DNA of 64,000 nt from Bacteroidales bacterium (lineage in GTDB: Bacteria > Bacteroidota > Bacteroidia > Bacteroidales > Tenuifilaceae), in assembly GCA_020636845.1 (NCBI GenBank), contig JACJXD010000007.1, forward strand, positions 117,064 to 181,063, in the 5' to 3' direction. The position numbers and the translations under genes were made by a program. Below, piece by piece: positions 7,709 through 16,340 of the stretch. Below the pieces are notes generated by a model that saw nothing but the letters and a program-made list of their open reading frames with translations, was not told where the DNA came from and did no database searches. How positions within the stretch are numbered: position 1 is the first letter of the stretch; each line of letters starts with the position of its first letter.

Positions 7709-9574
7709 GTGAAAAAGACAATACTAAGCCTAATTCTTGCATCAACAGTTAGCTTGGCCATTTCGCAATCCGAAAAAGTTCCGGAAATACAATCGGAGGT
7801 AAAGAATGTAACTGTATATATGGACGCTGCTATGATTACCCGTTCTGCCAAGTTCGAAATTAAACAGGGAAAATCGGAGGTAAAGTTTGTTAATCTTTCA
7901 CCATTTATCGATCCCAAAACCATTCAGGTAAAAACCGATAATGGCATAATGGTAGAGGCTGTTAACCATATTCAAAATTTTTTGCAAGTTCAAAACAAAT
8001 CCGACGAACTGGCAAACCTTCAAAAACAACTAAAAGAAGTTGAAAAGCAAATTACGCTACAAAACACAAACCTTTCGGCAATAAACGAAGAGTTGCAGTT
8101 CTTAAAGGACAACCGCATAATGTCAGGGAAAAACGAAGCGCTAAGCGTTCAAAGCCTTAAAGACGCTTCGGCATTTTACAGCACCCGCACAAAGGAACTT
8201 ATGCTAAAAACCATTGATATTAACGACCAAATTGAGCAACTTCAGAATAAGCAACAAAACATACGCCAACAAATTTCGGCAATTAGCACAAAAAGGGACT
8301 ATCCCAGCGGCGAAATATTAGTCAACTTTGAATCGCAGCGTACCGTCACAACCGAGGTAAAACTTTCATACTTAGTTAACAATGCAGGCTGGCTGCCAAT
8401 GTACGACATTAGGGCAGATGCGCTTGACAAACCGCTGACCCTAGTTTACAAGGCAAGCATAAAGCAGAATACAAAAATCGACTGGCAAAACATAAAGTTA
8501 AACCTCTCCAACGCCGAACCAAACACATCCGGAGTAGCCCCCGTGCTTAAAACCTACTTTCTTAATTACAATACAATTCCCCCACGTTACAACAGAAAAA
8601 TATCGCGTATAACAGGAACCGTAACCGACTCCCAAGGAGAACCATTACCCGGAGCAAGCGTTCTGGTTGACGAAACAACCATTGGTACAACGACCAACGT
8701 GGATGGAAAGTACTCCATCAACATTCCTCCCGACGCCAAAAACCTCAACTTTTCCTTTGTAGGATTTAAAACTCAAACTATTCCCATATACACAAGCGTT
8801 ATAAATGCCACTATGGAAGAGGAAACTTTACAACTTCAGGAAGTTGTAGTTACAGCATTATACGACGAAGCAGAAGCCCCTTCAAGAAGCAAAAAAGCCT
8901 ATGCTCCCTCCCGCACACCAAAAGTTACCTCAGGATTGGTAGCACAAGAGGGCATTGTTCAGAAACAAACAAACGTTGAGTTTAATGTAACCAAGCCGTA
9001 CTCCATAAAATCGGAGAACAAACCAACGCTGGTGGAACTACTTACCTACGAAATTCCGGCCGATTACAATTACTATTGCGTTCCAAAAATCGACAAAGGC
9101 GCATTCTTAATGGCCACAATACCCAACTGGGAAATGTACAACTTGCTCGACGGCGAGGCAAATGTTTTCTTCGAAAACACTTACATCGGTTCCACCCTAC
9201 TCGATACCCGAACGGCAGAAGACACCCTAAAACTATCGTTAGGAATAGATAGAAGCATAAGCATTAAACGCGAAAAGCTTAAGGATTACACTACCAAACA
9301 GTTTATTGGAAGCAATAAGGAAGAAACCCGCAGTTGGAAAATAACGGTAAAAAACAACAAAAATCAGGATATAAACCTAACCTTGCTCGACCAAATTCCG
9401 GTATCGACCCTCGAAGAAATAGAAGTTAAAATTATTGAAACAACAGGGGCCAAAATAAACAACGATACGGGAGAAGTTTGCTGGAAGTCAACGGTTAAAG
9501 CAGGTGAAACTAAAGAGTTCACGCTTACCTATTCGGTTAAGTATCCTAAGAATAAACATTTAATAATTGAATAG
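7709..9574 (+). CDS. MuiA/DUF4139-family protein with inserted carboxypeptidase-regulatory domain
   Basis: Starts at a GTG and opens with a signal peptide ending near SLAISQ, so it is exported. Residues about 28-135 match the N-terminal part of the mucoidy-inhibitor MuiA family (VTVYMDAAMITRSAKFEI), followed by a coiled coil (about 95-200). The DUF4139 part begins with SYLVNNAGWLPMYDIRAD near residue 220. It is then interrupted at about residues 299-384 by a beta-sandwich of the carboxypeptidase-regulatory type (ITGTVTDSQGEPLPGASVLV, then VGFKTQ), ending in LQEVVVTAL like the start of a SusC plug, before DUF4139 resumes (VELLTYEIPADYNYYCVPKI). The molecular role of the family is not established. 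The next gene follows after two bases. Confidence 0.85.
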   Translation: MKKTILSLILASTVSLAISQSEKVPEIQSEVKNVTVYMDAAMITRSAKFEIKQGKSEVKFVNLSPFIDPKTIQVKTDNGIMVEAVNHIQNFLQVQNKSDELANLQKQLKEVEKQITLQNTNLSAINEELQFLKDNRIMSGKNEALSVQSLKDASAFYSTRTKELMLKTIDINDQIEQLQNKQQNIRQQISAISTKRDYPSGEILVNFESQRTVTTEVKLSYLVNNAGWLPMYDIRADALDKPLTLVYKASIKQNTKIDWQNIKLNLSNAEPNTSGVAPVLKTYFLNYNTIPPRYNRKISRITGTVTDSQGEPLPGASVLVDETTIGTTTNVDGKYSINIPPDAKNLNFSFVGFKTQTIPIYTSVINATMEEETLQLQEVVVTALYDEAEAPSRSKKAYAPSRTPKVTSGLVAQEGIVQKQTNVEFNVTKPYSIKSENKPTLVELLTYEIPADYNYYCVPKIDKGAFLMATIPNWEMYNLLDGEANVFFENTYIGSTLLDTRTAEDTLKLSLGIDRSISIKREKLKDYTTKQFIGSNKEETRSWKITVKNNKNQDINLTLLDQIPVSTLEEIEVKIIETTGAKINNDTGEVCWKSTVKAGETKEFTLTYSVKYPKNKHLIIE

Positions 9575-9576
9575 CA

Positions 9577-10176
9577 ATGCTAAATACTATTAGTTCGGCT
9601 GTTGATATTGGTAGTAAATCTGCCGATTTTATCGACACCCTCATACAAAAAGTAGAAAAGTACAAAACCCTTAAGCAGGATACTACTGCCTACCTTCGGA
9701 TGCTTTACATTGAAGTGATAATGAATATTGAAGTGCTTAACACGGTTAGCTTCGATTCGTTTACCGGAATTTCGCCTAACGACCCCAAAATAAAAGCACT
9801 TTTGGCACTTATCCGAATTGACATTGCCGAAAGCGTGTTTTATAAAACTTCCGACAACCCAAACACAGAACTATACGACAGGCTAAAACGCAAAGGCAAG
9901 GTAAATAATCGCTCCAACGAACTCACCAAACCCAAAAGCGACGGCATAGACGTAAAAGTAAAGCAACGCTTTATTTACGAAAATATACTACAGGCTATTG
10001 CCTTTGTTGTTACGAAAATCGGTCTAATGAAAATGTACGCCGAACTTCCGAACGAAGATTTTGTTGTAATTAAAAACATCAACATAAAGTCGAGGCTTAT
10101 TAACATATACCAACGCTTTCTCATGATAAAAACCGTTATGGATAGTTTTGACGAAATAAAGGAAATGGCACGTTAA
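9577..10176 (+). CDS. Helical protein of unknown function
   Basis: Not recognised. The 199-residue product has no signal peptide and is predicted mostly helical. The N-terminal MLNTISSAVDIGSKSADFIDTLIQ could be a peripheral or amphipathic helix. A basic linker (KRKGKVNNRSNELTKPKSDG, about residues 108-127) separates two helical halves. No known motif is visible. The start lies two bases after the MuiA-like stop, so the pair is almost certainly translated from one message, and the antiporter gene follows 37 bases later. Oddly, the partner is exported while this protein appears cytoplasmic. Confidence 0.75.
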   Translation: MLNTISSAVDIGSKSADFIDTLIQKVEKYKTLKQDTTAYLRMLYIEVIMNIEVLNTVSFDSFTGISPNDPKIKALLALIRIDIAESVFYKTSDNPNTELYDRLKRKGKVNNRSNELTKPKSDGIDVKVKQRFIYENILQAIAFVVTKIGLMKMYAELPNEDFVVIKNINIKSRLINIYQRFLMIKTVMDSFDEIKEMAR

Positions 10177-10213
10177 CTTAATTTTAATTTTTTTATTATT
10201 TAATTTTTTTCTC

Positions 10214-11428
10214 ATGACGCTACCAATAATCATAACTATTTCGGCGTTATTACTTTTTGCATATCTTTTTGATCTTTCGGCATCAAAAACACGAATTCCC
10301 TCGGTAATTTTACTGTTAGCCTTAGGCTGGCTGGTAAAACAAATAACCTCTTTTTTGGGATACTCGTTTCCGGCTTTTGCTAATGTTTTACCACTTTTAG
10401 GAACAATTGGACTTGTTTTAATAATATTAGAAGGAGCATTAGAACTGGAGATAAGCAGAAGTAAACTTAAATTAATACTAAAATCGTTTTTGGGAGCACT
10501 TAGTTCTATTTTGGTCCTTTCGGTATCAATGGCGCTAACTCTATTTTACATTGGTGATTTCCCATTTATTGACAGTTTAATTAACGTAATACCGTTGTGC
10601 ATAATTAGCAGCGCCATTGCAATTTCCAGCGTAAGGGATTCCAGCCCTTTTAATCGCGAGTTTGTCACCTACGAAAGTAGCTTTTCCGACATTATCGGCG
10701 TTCTACTATTCAACTTTTTAGTAACAAACGACAGTATAACCATTGGTTCTTTCGGCAACTTCAGCCTACAATTAGTTCTAATGGGAATAATATCGTTTAT
10801 TGCTACCATTGGACTATCTTTTCTGCTCAGCAGAATTGAACATCATATCAAGTTTATCCCAATTATTCTTTTGGTTATACTAATTTATGCCATTGCCGAA
10901 CTATGGCATCTCCCTGCATTAATATTTATAATGCTTCTAGGATTATTTCTTGGAAATTTGAAAATGATAAAGAAAATACACAGAATACGTCAAATTGAGA
11001 ATTTAAGAATAAACGAACTGTGCAATGAAGTTAAGCGATTTAAAGAACTTATAGGAGAAGCTACTTTTTTGGTAAGGTCGCTTTTCTTTTTACTATTTGG
11101 ATATTTAATAGAAACTTCGGAAATAACAAACATTGAAACATTAGGAATTTCCATTGCTATAGTAATTTTTATATACATTGTACGATATGTACAATTGAAA
11201 TTATCAAAATTACCAATAATGCCACTTTTGTTTATAGCGCCAAGAGGCTTAATTACACTACTCCTATTCATATCAATTACTACAAATAGAATCAGTTTTA
11301 TAAATCGATCATTAATTACTCAGGTAGTAATAATATCGGTGCTATCCATGATGTTTGGATTTATTTTCTCGAAAGGAAAAACAACTGGCGATTTAGACAC
11401 TCAAGAAAAGTTAGAGGCTCAACAATAA
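10214..11428 (+). CDS. Cation:proton antiporter (CPA family)
   Basis: Integral membrane protein of 404 residues with about 11-12 helices. It resembles the sodium/hydrogen exchanger family: LLALGWLVKQ near residue 35, a glycine- and leucine-rich LLGTIGLVLIILEGALELEI segment near residue 65, and ESSFSDIIGVLLFNFLV near residue 155, where the acidic pair corresponds to the ion-binding ExxxxD site. A charged loop at about 255-285 contains RIRQIENLRINELCNEVKRF, and a short polar tail ends the protein. The ion specificity cannot be read from sequence. It follows the MuiA-like pair closely and may share its transcript. Confidence 0.85.
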   Translation: MTLPIIITISALLLFAYLFDLSASKTRIPSVILLLALGWLVKQITSFLGYSFPAFANVLPLLGTIGLVLIILEGALELEISRSKLKLILKSFLGALSSILVLSVSMALTLFYIGDFPFIDSLINVIPLCIISSAIAISSVRDSSPFNREFVTYESSFSDIIGVLLFNFLVTNDSITIGSFGNFSLQLVLMGIISFIATIGLSFLLSRIEHHIKFIPIILLVILIYAIAELWHLPALIFIMLLGLFLGNLKMIKKIHRIRQIENLRINELCNEVKRFKELIGEATFLVRSLFFLLFGYLIETSEITNIETLGISIAIVIFIYIVRYVQLKLSKLPIMPLLFIAPRGLITLLLFISITTNRISFINRSLITQVVIISVLSMMFGFIFSKGKTTGDLDTQEKLEAQQ

Positions 11429-11494
11429 CAGCCTTATTATCTAATAGTTAAATATAGCGCAAAGCCCCAATTTTTTAGGCTCCTAAATTTTTAT

Positions 11495-11502
11495 TATATT
11501 TG
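11495..11502 (+). promoter_or_regulatory. -7 box for the GNAT-racemase pair
   Basis: TATATTTG, exact TAnnTTTG match, 31-38 bases before the ATG at 11533. The expected upstream TTTG is not clear; a run of T lies at about the right distance. Confidence 0.5.
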
Positions 11503-11532
11503 TAATTATTAAATCAAAACAAATAATATACT

Positions 11533-11973
11533 ATGCAATTCGAAATCATTACTTATTCGAACAAACCTACCGATAACGAAAAAAACAAAATTGTAAACTT
11601 CCTTTTTACCCATTTGGATAAGTATGGCGACCCTATTCCGGCCATCGAAAAAGCAGTTAACTATGCACTGCACGAAGGAGAATCGTTCGGAGGTTTTATT
11701 GTTGTTGCTTACGAAAATGAGAATATTATAGGTGCCGTGGTAGTAAACAAAACTGGGATGAAAGAGTACATCCCCGAAAATATTTTAGTTTACATTGCCA
11801 CTCACAGAAATTACAGAGGTAAAGGCATTGGAAAGGAATTGATGAAAAGGACTATTGACCATGCGGAGGGCAGCGTTGCGCTTCATGTTGAAGCAGAAAA
11901 TCCGGCTCGTTTCTTATATGAAAAAATGGGTTTCCAGAACAAATATGTAGAAATGAGACTAATCCGCAACTAA
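11533..11973 (+). CDS. GNAT-family N-acetyltransferase
   Basis: Small cytoplasmic acetyltransferase of 146 residues using acetyl-CoA. The acetyl-CoA pyrophosphate loop is visible as THRNYRGKGIGKELMKR (Q/RxxGxG/A pattern) near residue 95, preceded by the strand IPENILVYIA and followed by VALHVEAENPARFLYEKMGF, the usual C-terminal strand with the xxFYxKxGF element. The substrate is unknown. It lies two bases before a PLP-dependent racemase-like gene, so the two are translationally coupled and may act on the same amino acid or its derivative. Confidence 0.88.
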   Translation: MQFEIITYSNKPTDNEKNKIVNFLFTHLDKYGDPIPAIEKAVNYALHEGESFGGFIVVAYENENIIGAVVVNKTGMKEYIPENILVYIATHRNYRGKGIGKELMKRTIDHAEGSVALHVEAENPARFLYEKMGFQNKYVEMRLIRN

Positions 11974-11975
11974 AC

Positions 11976-13055
11976 ATGGCTTATATTACACTCGACACAA
12001 AAAAACTAGAATATAACTTTAACTACCTTGACAAACTTTTTGAACAGCGCGGAATTTCGTGGGCAGTTGTCTCAAAAATGCTCTGTGGAAACAAACTTTA
12101 CCTTTCCGAATTGCTAAAGTTCAATATTAAACAAATTTGCGATTCCCGAATATCCAACTTAAAAACAATTAAAGCGCTTAACCCTAATGTAGAAACCATT
12201 TTTATTAAACCTCCTGCCAAACGGACGATTCCCAATGTCGTGAAATTTGCCGACATAAGCATGAACACCGAGTTCAAAACCATTCAACTTTTGTCCGAAG
12301 AAGCCCAGCGACAAAACAAAATTCATAAAATAATTATCATGATTGAACTTGGAGAGTTACGCGAAGGCGTTATGGGTGAGGAGATAATTAATTTTTACGA
12401 AAAAGTTTTTGAACTGAAAAATATTGAAGTCATAGGAATCGGAACCAACCTATCCTGCCTTTACGGAGTTCTTCCCAGCCACGATAAACTTATCCAACTC
12501 TGCCTGTACAAACAAATAATAGAAGTAAAATTCAACAGAAAATTACAATATATATCAGGCGGGTCATCGGTAACCATACCGTTAATATTCAAACATCTAC
12601 TTCCTAAAGGAATTAACCACTTTCGAATTGGAGAAACGCTCTTTTTAGGAACCGATGTTTACAATGGCAAACCGTTCAGACAAATGTACTCCGACGCGTT
12701 TAAACTATATGCCGAAATTATTGAACTGAGCGAAAAACCCACACTTCCAATGGGCGAAATGGGCACAAATGTTGAAGGATTGTCTTTTGATTTTAAAAAC
12801 AATCGAACCAATAACAGAACCTCCATAAGAGCTATTGTTGACATTGGCTTACTTGACGTGGAATCTTCACATATAACTCCTACCGATAAAAAAATATCCA
12901 TAGTTGGTGCCAGCTCTGACATGATAGTCCTAGACGTAAAGGAAAATAATAAAAAGTACAAGGTTGGAGACCTTATCGAATTTACAATGGACTACATGGG
13001 AGTGCTTCGGGTACTTAACTCCAAATACATCGAAAAAAGAATTGCAACGGGTTAA
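11976..13055 (+). CDS. Alanine/ornithine racemase-like PLP enzyme
   Basis: Fold-type III PLP enzyme of 359 residues. The N-terminal TIM-barrel domain carries the PLP lysine in WAVVSKMLCGN (K34), instead of the KANAYGHG of classical alanine racemase. It also has ELGELREGVMGEE and YISGGSSVTIPLIF, the phosphate-binding glycine-serine loop, then HFRIGETLFLG. A beta-domain of about 120 residues ends the protein. These features match the group that includes ornithine racemase and YhfX-like proteins rather than Alr. The substrate is not certain. Its coupling to the upstream GNAT gene suggests a small amino-acid modification pathway. Promoter elements for the next gene lie at its 3' end. Confidence 0.8.
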   Translation: MAYITLDTKKLEYNFNYLDKLFEQRGISWAVVSKMLCGNKLYLSELLKFNIKQICDSRISNLKTIKALNPNVETIFIKPPAKRTIPNVVKFADISMNTEFKTIQLLSEEAQRQNKIHKIIIMIELGELREGVMGEEIINFYEKVFELKNIEVIGIGTNLSCLYGVLPSHDKLIQLCLYKQIIEVKFNRKLQYISGGSSVTIPLIFKHLLPKGINHFRIGETLFLGTDVYNGKPFRQMYSDAFKLYAEIIELSEKPTLPMGEMGTNVEGLSFDFKNNRTNNRTSIRAIVDIGLLDVESSHITPTDKKISIVGASSDMIVLDVKENNKKYKVGDLIEFTMDYMGVLRVLNSKYIEKRIATG

Positions 13056-13072
13056 TCTTTAGCCTATATTTG
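13042..13072 (+). promoter_or_regulatory. Promoter of the MscS gene
   Basis: TTG (13042-13044), 20-base spacer, TATATTTG (13065-13072). Start of transcription near 13079. The -7 box contains the in-frame TTG at 13070, which rules it out as the start codon of the downstream gene. Confidence 0.6.
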
Positions 13073-13096
13073 TTAGTAACACTTGTTACTAGGGAT

Positions 13097-13909
13097 ATGC
13101 AAGATTTTTTGAACTACGAACTTTTCACCATAGGTTCATACACGCTTAAAATATTCAACCTTTTATACCTGATAATAATTTTATTGGGTATCGAGATTCT
13201 TTGGAAATTTTTAAAGGCAATAATACTGCGAAGTTCAAGACTGGAACATGGCAAAAAATACGCAATAACCCAACTTATTAAATACATAATCATTGCGCTT
13301 ACGGTACTATTGGGAATTAAGGCATTAGGATTTGACATGACCTTTTTAATTGCCGGTTCTGCTGCTCTTTTAGTTGGTATTGGATTTGGGTTGCAAAACA
13401 TATTTAACGATTTTATTTCGGGGATAATAATTCTGCTTGACGGAACCCTAAAAATTGATGACATTATTGAAGTTAACGGAAACATTTATAAGGTTGTAGA
13501 GATTAACTTTAGAACCACCAACGTTGTTGGGCGCGACGAGAACTATGCCATTTTACCAAACTCGGAGTTAACCCGAAATAAAATTATCCACTGGACTCAT
13601 TACAAAACCGAATCGAGGTTTAAAGTAACCATTGGCGTTGACTATTCCACAGACATAAACTTACTTATACCCCTGCTAAAAAAAATTGCGCTGGAGCACA
13701 ACAAAGTTGAAAAACAACCGGAACCTTTTGTCCGTTTCGAAGATTACGCCGATTCCGCTTTGATTTTCTCCTTATTCTTTTTTACCAACGACGTTTTTAG
13801 GGTAGAAAATACCAAAAGCGAATTGCGAGTATCCATTTTCAACAGGTTTAAAGAAAATGGCATAACCATTCCATTCCCGCAACGGGTAATTCATTATCCT
13901 GAAAAATAA
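13097..13909 (+). CDS. MscS-type mechanosensitive channel
   Basis: Inner-membrane channel that opens under membrane tension to release solutes during hypo-osmotic shock. I start it at the ATG at 13097, giving 270 residues. Three membrane helices are visible: about 12-38, 55-75 and the pore helix TM3 (LIAGSAALLVGIGFGLQN, glycine/alanine rich) followed by IFNDFISGIIILLDG, the MscS signature. The cytoplasmic beta domain starts with IDDIIEVNGNIYKVVEINFRTTNVV and the alpha/beta domain continues to the end. Length is close to E. coli MscS (286). It is likely transcribed alone. Confidence 0.93.
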   Translation: MQDFLNYELFTIGSYTLKIFNLLYLIIILLGIEILWKFLKAIILRSSRLEHGKKYAITQLIKYIIIALTVLLGIKALGFDMTFLIAGSAALLVGIGFGLQNIFNDFISGIIILLDGTLKIDDIIEVNGNIYKVVEINFRTTNVVGRDENYAILPNSELTRNKIIHWTHYKTESRFKVTIGVDYSTDINLLIPLLKKIALEHNKVEKQPEPFVRFEDYADSALIFSLFFFTNDVFRVENTKSELRVSIFNRFKENGITIPFPQRVIHYPEK

Positions 13910-13998
13910 TTACATATAAATTAGCGCTAAGTTTTAAAGAAAACCAGCATAACCTTTAGAATTTCGATTCGTTTAATACACTATAAAACCAAAAACCA

Positions 13999-14376
13999 AT
14001 GGAAAAATTACATGTTGAACGTAAAACAGACTCACCCGAAATTATTGCAAATGCAGAGGAAGGCTATTTCGAAATTAACGGGAAATCGTTGCCCGAAGAT
14101 GCTGTTGAATTTTACAAACCGCTGGAAAAATATGTGCTAAGTTACATAAACAGGCCAAAGCAAACTACAACCATTAATCTTAAGTTGGAATATCTTAATT
14201 CATCATCCTCGAAAAAACTTTTGGATATAATTGAACTTTTCGAAAAAATACAAAAACAAGGTTACGAAATTATACTAAACTGGTACCATCACGACGACGA
14301 TCAGGATATGATTGACGAGGGTGTAGAGTTTGCCCACATGACATCGCTTAAAGTAAATTTCATTAGTGAACAGTAA
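13999..14376 (+). CDS. SiaC-family regulatory phosphoprotein (DUF1987)
   Basis: Small cytoplasmic protein of 125 residues of the SiaC family, in which a Ser/Thr is phosphorylated by a SiaB-type kinase and dephosphorylated by a SpoIIE-type phosphatase (SiaA), switching binding partners. The family pattern is clear: GYFEINGKSLPEDAVEFYKP near residue 22, then LEYLNSSSSKKLLDIIEL with serines 68-71 at the expected phospho-site, and the acidic WYHHDDDQDMIDEG. Five bases separate it from the phosphatase gene, which strongly supports the phosphatase-substrate pairing. No SiaB kinase or SiaD diguanylate cyclase is present in the window. Confidence 0.87.
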   Translation: MEKLHVERKTDSPEIIANAEEGYFEINGKSLPEDAVEFYKPLEKYVLSYINRPKQTTTINLKLEYLNSSSSKKLLDIIELFEKIQKQGYEIILNWYHHDDDQDMIDEGVEFAHMTSLKVNFISEQ

Positions 14377-14381
14377 TTGTT

Positions 14382-16268
14382 ATGATTAAGTATTTGGTTA
14401 CATTTTTATCTGTTATTGCCTTTAGCATTGCTCAACCTCAAGATTTAAAACAGCAATCCGAAAAGCAAAAGCAACTCCTTGAAGTTGTTGCTAACGCTCA
14501 GGAATTCGAAAAAAATGGCGATTTAAACAATGCCATTTCGCAATATTCCAAAGCAGCAACAAATTACTGGGTAAACGGAAAAACTACCGAGGCAAAAAAA
14601 TACTTCAATAAGGCCTTGGAACTTAGCCAGCAACTAGGCAACACAAATGCCCAAAAGGTTTTCCGTACAAACCTAGGAATGATTTTGCTAGACGAAGAAA
14701 AGTACAACGAGGCTTTAATTCAATTTGAACAATCGCTGGAAATAAGCCGAAAGCAGAAGAATAAAGAAGAAATAGCATCTACACTAATAAACATTGCCAA
14801 TACTTATACAGAAATAAACCAGTACTCGAAAGCGCTAACCAATGCCGAGGAAGCAAACCGTATAGCCATAGAAATTAATAACGATAAACTCCTAAAAAAT
14901 TCGTATTCGTTACTTACCGACATAGAAAAAGCGCTGGGTAATGCTGATAAATCGGCCGAATACTTTTCGCTATACTCGGCTTTTTCAAAAAAAATTCAAC
15001 GCGAAGAACAACGACGGAAAGAAGCCGAAGCAAAAAAAATGGTATCGCAGGCACAAAATCAACTTTCCGAAGTAAAAACCCAAAAAGAGCAAACCGAACA
15101 AGAACTTAATACAAAAAAACAGCAACTTGAATCGGTATCGGACAGCTTGGAGCAAGTTGAAAAACTCACCCATGAGCAAAAAATGCAAATCGATTTGCTA
15201 AACAAAGAAAAAGCCCTGAAGGATGCTACCATCAAAAATCAGCTGCTACTGCGTAATATTTTCATTGTTATTATTTTGTTTACCATTGGAATTGCGGCAT
15301 TGGTAACTTACTACTACATTCAAAAAAAGAAGTCGAACAAGGTTTTGGAAGAACAAAAGCGAATTGTTGAGGCAAAAAGTAGCGAACTTCAGATTGCATT
15401 AAATCAAATTGAAAAGCAAAATCGCGATATAAAAAGCAGCATTAATTACGCACAACGTATTCAGCAAGCACTGCTGCCAACTTACAACAATCTGGTAACA
15501 ACCATTAACGATGCTTTTGTTCTATTCCGTCCACGCGAAACGGTTAGCGGCGATTTCTTCTGGTTTGCCGGATACACCGGCAAAAAAATATTGCCCAACG
15601 AAAATACACGGCATTACTTTCAACTGCACAATGCACCTATAGACGAGTGTGGCTTTATTATTTCGGCTGTTGACTGCACCGGACATGGCGTTCCAGGTGC
15701 ATTTATGTCCATGATTGGTCTTAACCTGTTCGACACGCTGGTAAGGAACGGGTTAATTCAACCCGATTTACTTCTAAACGAAATGCACAACAACATTCGC
15801 CATTTACTAAAACAGGAAGATAACGATAGTCGTGACGGAATGGATATGGCTGTATGCAACATTAAAGCCGATGGACGTACCGTTGAATTTGCCGGGGCAA
15901 AAAATCCCGTTTACTACATAGCAAACAACGAATTGAATGTTATTAAAGGCGACCCGGTTCCTGTGGGCGGACTTCAAAAAGAAGAAAACAGGGTTTTCAC
16001 AAAGCATACCATAACCATTGACTCTCCTACTTGCTTTTACATTTTTTCCGATGGGTATATAGACCAGTTTGGCGGAGAAAACGGAGGAAAATTCTCGTCT
16101 AAACGTTTCAAAGAATTGCTAATGGAAATTCACGACTTACCCATGATTCAGCAACAAGAAATACTAGAAACAAAACTAGAAGAATGGCAAGGTAACGACT
16201 ACAACCAAATTGATGACATTCTGGTTGTTGGCTTTAGATTAACCGGCAAACCATTTTCTTTTAAATAA
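14382..16268 (+). CDS. TPR-containing SpoIIE-type serine/threonine phosphatase
   Basis: Membrane-bound PP2C-like phosphatase of 628 residues. Order: signal peptide (1-18); tetratricopeptide repeats (about 35-200) outside the cytoplasm; coiled coil (about 200-285); one membrane helix (about 291-313); cytoplasmic coiled coil (315-360); phosphatase domain (about 370-620). Metal ligands are visible in RETVSGDFFWF (D391), SAVDCTGHGVPGAFMSM (D431) and the later FSDGYIDQFGG. This is a SiaA-like arrangement, with the usual HAMP-type sensor replaced by periplasmic TPRs. Its likely substrate is the SiaC-like protein five bases upstream. The TPR part could sense an envelope protein, perhaps one of the two encoded next. 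Confidence 0.9.
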   Translation: MIKYLVTFLSVIAFSIAQPQDLKQQSEKQKQLLEVVANAQEFEKNGDLNNAISQYSKAATNYWVNGKTTEAKKYFNKALELSQQLGNTNAQKVFRTNLGMILLDEEKYNEALIQFEQSLEISRKQKNKEEIASTLINIANTYTEINQYSKALTNAEEANRIAIEINNDKLLKNSYSLLTDIEKALGNADKSAEYFSLYSAFSKKIQREEQRRKEAEAKKMVSQAQNQLSEVKTQKEQTEQELNTKKQQLESVSDSLEQVEKLTHEQKMQIDLLNKEKALKDATIKNQLLLRNIFIVIILFTIGIAALVTYYYIQKKKSNKVLEEQKRIVEAKSSELQIALNQIEKQNRDIKSSINYAQRIQQALLPTYNNLVTTINDAFVLFRPRETVSGDFFWFAGYTGKKILPNENTRHYFQLHNAPIDECGFIISAVDCTGHGVPGAFMSMIGLNLFDTLVRNGLIQPDLLLNEMHNNIRHLLKQEDNDSRDGMDMAVCNIKADGRTVEFAGAKNPVYYIANNELNVIKGDPVPVGGLQKEENRVFTKHTITIDSPTCFYIFSDGYIDQFGGENGGKFSSKRFKELLMEIHDLPMIQQQEILETKLEEWQGNDYNQIDDILVVGFRLTGKPFSFK

Positions 16269-16294
16269 TTATTTCTTTTTGTTGTGCAGAATTA

Positions 16295-16302
16295 TATTTT
16301 TG
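16295..16302 (+). promoter_or_regulatory. Possible -7 box before the OmpA gene
   Basis: TATTTTTG matches TAnnTTTG, 39-46 bases before the ATG at 16341. The upstream TTTG is too close (13 bases), so this is a moderate call. Confidence 0.4.
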
Positions 16303-16340
16303 TGAATGCAATAACCTACCACTAACCTACTGCCAAATTT

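Noticed and set aside
11474..11487. TTTAGG/CCTAAA inverted repeat as terminator of the antiporter gene
   Set aside because: Only a two-base loop and weak A-T pairs; it falls in the region upstream of the GNAT promoter and could equally be chance.
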